Assembly (NCBI GenBank): GCA_015661935.1
Contig: DQVD01000060.1
Location: 1-8,668, forward strand
Direction: 5' to 3'
Origin: Desulfocapsa sulfexigens
GTDB taxonomy: Bacteria; Desulfobacterota; Desulfobulbia; Desulfobulbales; Desulfocapsaceae
Length of the DNA: 8,668 nt
Both the position numbers and the translations under genes were made by a program. The notes beneath the pieces were generated by a model. It was not told the DNA's origin. It saw nothing but the letters and a program-made list of their open reading frames with translations, and did not search any database. Below are positions 6,680 through 8,668 of the stretch, in pieces (the first letter of the stretch is position 1; each line of letters begins with the position of its first letter).

Positions 6680-7390
6680 TCAGTACTGCGTATTAATGCC
6701 CCACTGCCCCCTGGATCCCATTGGAACACGAACGTCCTCAACAAGATGCTGAATGTGCTCTGGTGGAGGTGCAGTAACGCTGGAAACAGAAAGAGCAACT
6801 GCAAAGTTAAGCAACGCACCAATTGCACCAAAGGAACCCGGTGCAATACCAAACAGCCAGTTGGAAGCATTATCTGCGGCCATGGCAGTACCTGGAATAA
6901 AGAACCAGCCCTTGAACCAGAAGATGTACACAAGAGTACTTCCAAGACCAGCAAGCATTCCACATACCGCGCCAGTGTTATTGACATGTTTTGCAAAAAT
7001 TCCCATCATAAGAGCCGGGAAAATTGAGGATGCTACAAGACCAAAGGCTAGCGCCACAACCTGGCCCACGAATCCGGGAGGATGCAGTCCAAGATCCCCC
7101 GCCACAACAATGGCACCGGCCATGGCAATACGACCAGCCATCAGTTCAGTTTTACCATCAATATCTTTTGCGATAATACCCTTCACGATATCATGAGAGA
7201 TCGCAGAAGAAATGGCAAGTAGCAGTCCTGCAGCAGTTGAGAGCGCGGCAGCGATACCACCGTCAGCAACGAGTGCAATAACCCAGTTGGGAATTTGTGC
7301 AATCTCAGGATTGGCAAGAACCACAATGTCACGATCTACTTTGATCATTTCATTTTCTATGATTTTACCAGGACGTTGTTCAACTAAATC
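6680..7390 (-). pseudogene. Sodium:solute symporter, C-terminal remnant only
   Basis: The C-terminal part, about 220 residues, of a sodium:solute symporter of the acetate/VC_2705-like type; intact members have about 500-600 residues. Recognisable parts from the first in-frame Met (7348): VDRDIVVLANPEIAQIPNW, then ALSTAAGLLLAISSAISHD, the conserved segment that helps form the sodium site in this family, then at least three further hydrophobic segments and a tail APPPEHIQHLVEDVRVP. The stop is TGA at 6682. The first half, with the early membrane helices, is missing: upstream the same frame reads LDLVEQRPG, which belongs to the neighbouring cyclic-nucleotide-domain gene. The Met at 7348 has no ribosome site and lies mid-domain, so it is not a real start. 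The remnant itself has no internal stop, suggesting that the truncation is not old. It cannot work as a transporter alone. Left of the junction, near 7385-7355, the exact boundary is uncertain. Confidence 0.85.
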
Positions 7391-7730
7391 TAAAAAGCTC
7401 TCTAGGCAGCAGAAAACAAAACGTATCTTCCACCGTTTAAATATTTAAATTTGCAGGGGTTCCACGAATAATTCCAAGAGCCCCGATATAAGCGCCCACT
7501 CCACGAAAATCCTTAAGGGTTCCCTCTCCCTGATCGTCTTCGATAAAAGACTTACCCCCACCACGCTAAATAAGGTAGAGATGGGTTCCCTTGGGATAAA
7601 AGTCAATTCGACAGTGACGGGCAATATCATTCAGTGTTGCATCGTCCAGAGAATCAAACGGCATAATTCCCTTAAAAAAGGCAACCGCCATTTCAGGTGC
7701 TACAACATGAATATCTCCACTCTGTGCCAT
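7386..7730 (-). pseudogene. Decayed N-terminal part of a cyclic-nucleotide-binding-domain regulator
   Basis: From ATG at 7730 the frame reads as the N-terminal cNBD of the cNBD-CBS-nucleotidyltransferase (DUF294-type) proteins often found beside such symporters: FFKGIMPFDSLDDATLNDIA, DFYPKGT, LKDFRGVGAYIGALGIIRG, TVEDTFCFLLPRELF. It is broken by TAG at 7568 (probably from CAG), TAA at 7439 (probably from GAA) and a 2-base loss in a T run at 7396-7392, after which the sense continues as LDLVEQRP in the symporter frame. About ten residues usual between FYPKGT and LYLI also seem absent. The CBS and nucleotidyltransferase domains are gone; the sequence runs straight into the symporter remnant. 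The family call rests on remembered sequence patterns; the broken state is plain. Confidence 0.75.
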
Positions 7731-7740
7731 TCAATTCCCC

Positions 7741-7871
7741 GTGACAAATCCTGACAATAAAAAAGCGGGATTTTCATAAAACGAAAATCCCGCTTTTCAC
7801 TTCACATGGTAGTCCGTAAATCCAGAACCTGCTTCTTTCGAACTGTACTATTCATAGCTACAAACGGCTAC
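7741..7871. other. Spacer between acs and the pseudogene pair
   Basis: Apart from the acs terminator, this 131-bp stretch shows no convincing promoter for the broken gene that follows and no open frame. Confidence 0.5.
7759..7797 (-). terminator. Rho-independent terminator of acs
   Basis: A perfect 15-bp stem AAAAGCGGGATTTTC/GAAAATCCCGCTTTT (7761-7775 and 7783-7797) with a 7-base loop. On the minus strand the GC core is followed by a run of T's (7764-7759). It lies about 75 bp after the acs stop and before the pseudogene pair. Confidence 0.9.
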
Positions 7872-8668
7872 CTACTTGTTATCCAAAGCTTTTTTACAAT
7901 TAATCAGATCCTCGACCACTGAAGGATCTGCAAGGGTTGAAGTATCGCCAAAATCCTTGAAGTCGTTGGCTGCGATTTTACGGAGTACTCGACGCATGAT
8001 CTTTCCACTTCTGGTCTTTGGCAGACCTGGTGCATACTGAATTGCATCTGGTGTTGCAATGGGTCCGATTTCTTTACGGACATGCATCCTGAGCTCAACA
8101 AGTAATTCTTCAGTATGCTCAACACCGGTATTTGGTGTAACAAAAGCGTAAACAGCCTGCCCCTTAATCTTATGCGGAATACCGACAACTGCAGCTTCTG
8201 CAATCTGTGGATAGGAAACAAGCGCAGACTCAATTTCTGCAGTTCCCAGACGATGTCCGGAAACATTAACAACATCATCAAGACGACCCATGATCCAGAA
8301 ATAGCCGTCTTCATCTTTACGGGCTCCATCTTCAGGATCGTAGATATTGTCGTATCGGCTGAAATACGCTTTTTTGTAACGCGCAGGATCGCCAAACACA
8401 CCACGAAGCATTCCAGGCCATGGTTTACGAATAACAAGATGACCTCCTTCATTGGGAACGGCCTCCTCACCTTCTTCATTTAAAATAGCCACATCAATTC
8501 CGGGAAGCGGCAGGGTTGCAGAACCGGGTTTGGTTGGTGTTGCAAAGGGCATCGGTGAAATCATTATTCCACCGGTCTCAGTCTGCCACCAGGTATCAAC
8601 TATGGGCAGCTTCTCTTTACCAATATTCACATGGTACCACATCCATGCCTCAGGATTTATTGGTTCAC
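7872..8668 (-). CDS. acs: Acetyl-CoA synthetase (AMP-forming), 5' end beyond window
   Basis: Makes acetyl-CoA from acetate, ATP and CoA through acetyl-AMP in the cytoplasm. About 265 C-terminal residues are visible of the usual 640-660, and the frame is open to the window edge. Visible motifs: NPEAWMWYH at the edge; [10 protein letters not shown], the adenylate-forming signature; [39 protein letters not shown], the hinge to the C-terminal domain; and [11 protein letters not shown] near the end, whose lysine (codon 8003-8001) performs adenylation and is the site of reversible acetylation in known Acs enzymes. The tail ends ALDNK. Terminated by the hairpin at 7759-7797. The broken symporter and cNBD genes downstream suggest a former acetate uptake and activation cluster. 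Confidence 0.97.
   Translation of the reverse strand, partial: EPINPEAWMWYHVNIGKEKLPIVDTWWQTETGGIMISPMPFATPTKPGSATLPLPGIDVAILNEEGEEAVPNEGGHLVIRKPWPGMLRGVFGDPARYKKAYFSRYDNIYDPEDGARKDEDGYFWIMGRLDDVVNVSGHRLGTAEIESALVSYPQIAEAAVVGIPHKIKGQAVYAFVTPNTGVEHTEELLVELRMHVRKEIGPIATPDAIQYAPGLPKTRSGKIMRRVLRKIAANDFKDFGDTSTLADPSVVEDLINCKKALDNK

Noticed and set aside
6496..6996. Minus-strand open frame of 166 codons crossing the terminator and the mobile element
   Set aside because: It reads through a strong terminator and overlaps the symporter remnant out of frame; composition is odd and no motif is seen.
7445..7630. 61-codon minus-strand frame inside the cNBD remnant
   Set aside because: A shifted frame of the decayed gene; the recognisable protein sense is in the frame starting at 7730.

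Overview
The window reads as a chromosomal segment of a Gram-negative anaerobe, most likely a Desulfobacterota (former deltaproteobacterial, Desulfobulbales-like) sulfur-cycle bacterium. The signs are an ATP synthase operon opening with two b-type subunits (b' then b) and no atpI/B/E upstream, a b subunit with a signal peptide, an AlaRS with a Cys-rich insertion, and an acetate-activation gene beside remnants of an acetate-type symporter and a cyclic-nucleotide-binding (cNBD) regulator. This placement is inference from protein features, not a database match. Every gene lies on the minus strand, so gene order runs from high to low coordinates.

Layout in transcription order: (1) 8668-7872, the 3' part of acs (acetyl-CoA synthetase), closed by a strong hairpin terminator at 7759-7797. 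(2) 7730-6680, a decayed locus. The 5' part of a gene encoding a cNBD protein, broken by two in-frame stops, a probable small deletion and a frameshift, runs straight into the 3' part of a sodium:solute symporter gene. The rest of the first gene and the first half of the second are missing, which looks like a deletion joining two neighbouring genes. A strong bidirectional terminator follows (6618-6654). (3) 6593-6403, a 175-bp non-coding mobile element with IS66-like ends (GTAA...), a perfect 8-bp target duplication (ACATTTCA), and inside it a 36-bp inverted repeat whose only irregular pairs are G-U wobbles in the plus-strand RNA. (4) 6379-5834, an isochorismatase-fold hydrolase with an intact Asp-Lys-Cys triad. 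(5) 5780-3135, complete alaS. (6) A 213-bp spacer with a good sigma70-type promoter (TTGACA, 17 bp, TAAAAA), then the start of the F1Fo ATP synthase operon: atpF' (b'), atpF (b), atpH (delta) and atpA (alpha, cut by the window edge). The last three genes are tightly packed, with a GTGA overlap at atpF/atpH and 2 bp between atpH and atpA.

How they fit together: the ATP synthase genes build the peripheral stalk (b', b, delta) and the catalytic head (alpha). acs and the neighbouring symporter remnant point to a former acetate uptake and activation module whose transporter and regulatory partner appear lost here. AlaRS is housekeeping, and the hydrolase has no obvious partner.

Most notable are the small IS66-type element with its wobble-paired hairpin, the deletion-fused pseudogene pair, and a His-rich tandem repeat between the signal peptide and membrane helix of AtpF. 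I did not find a convincing new multi-gene system.
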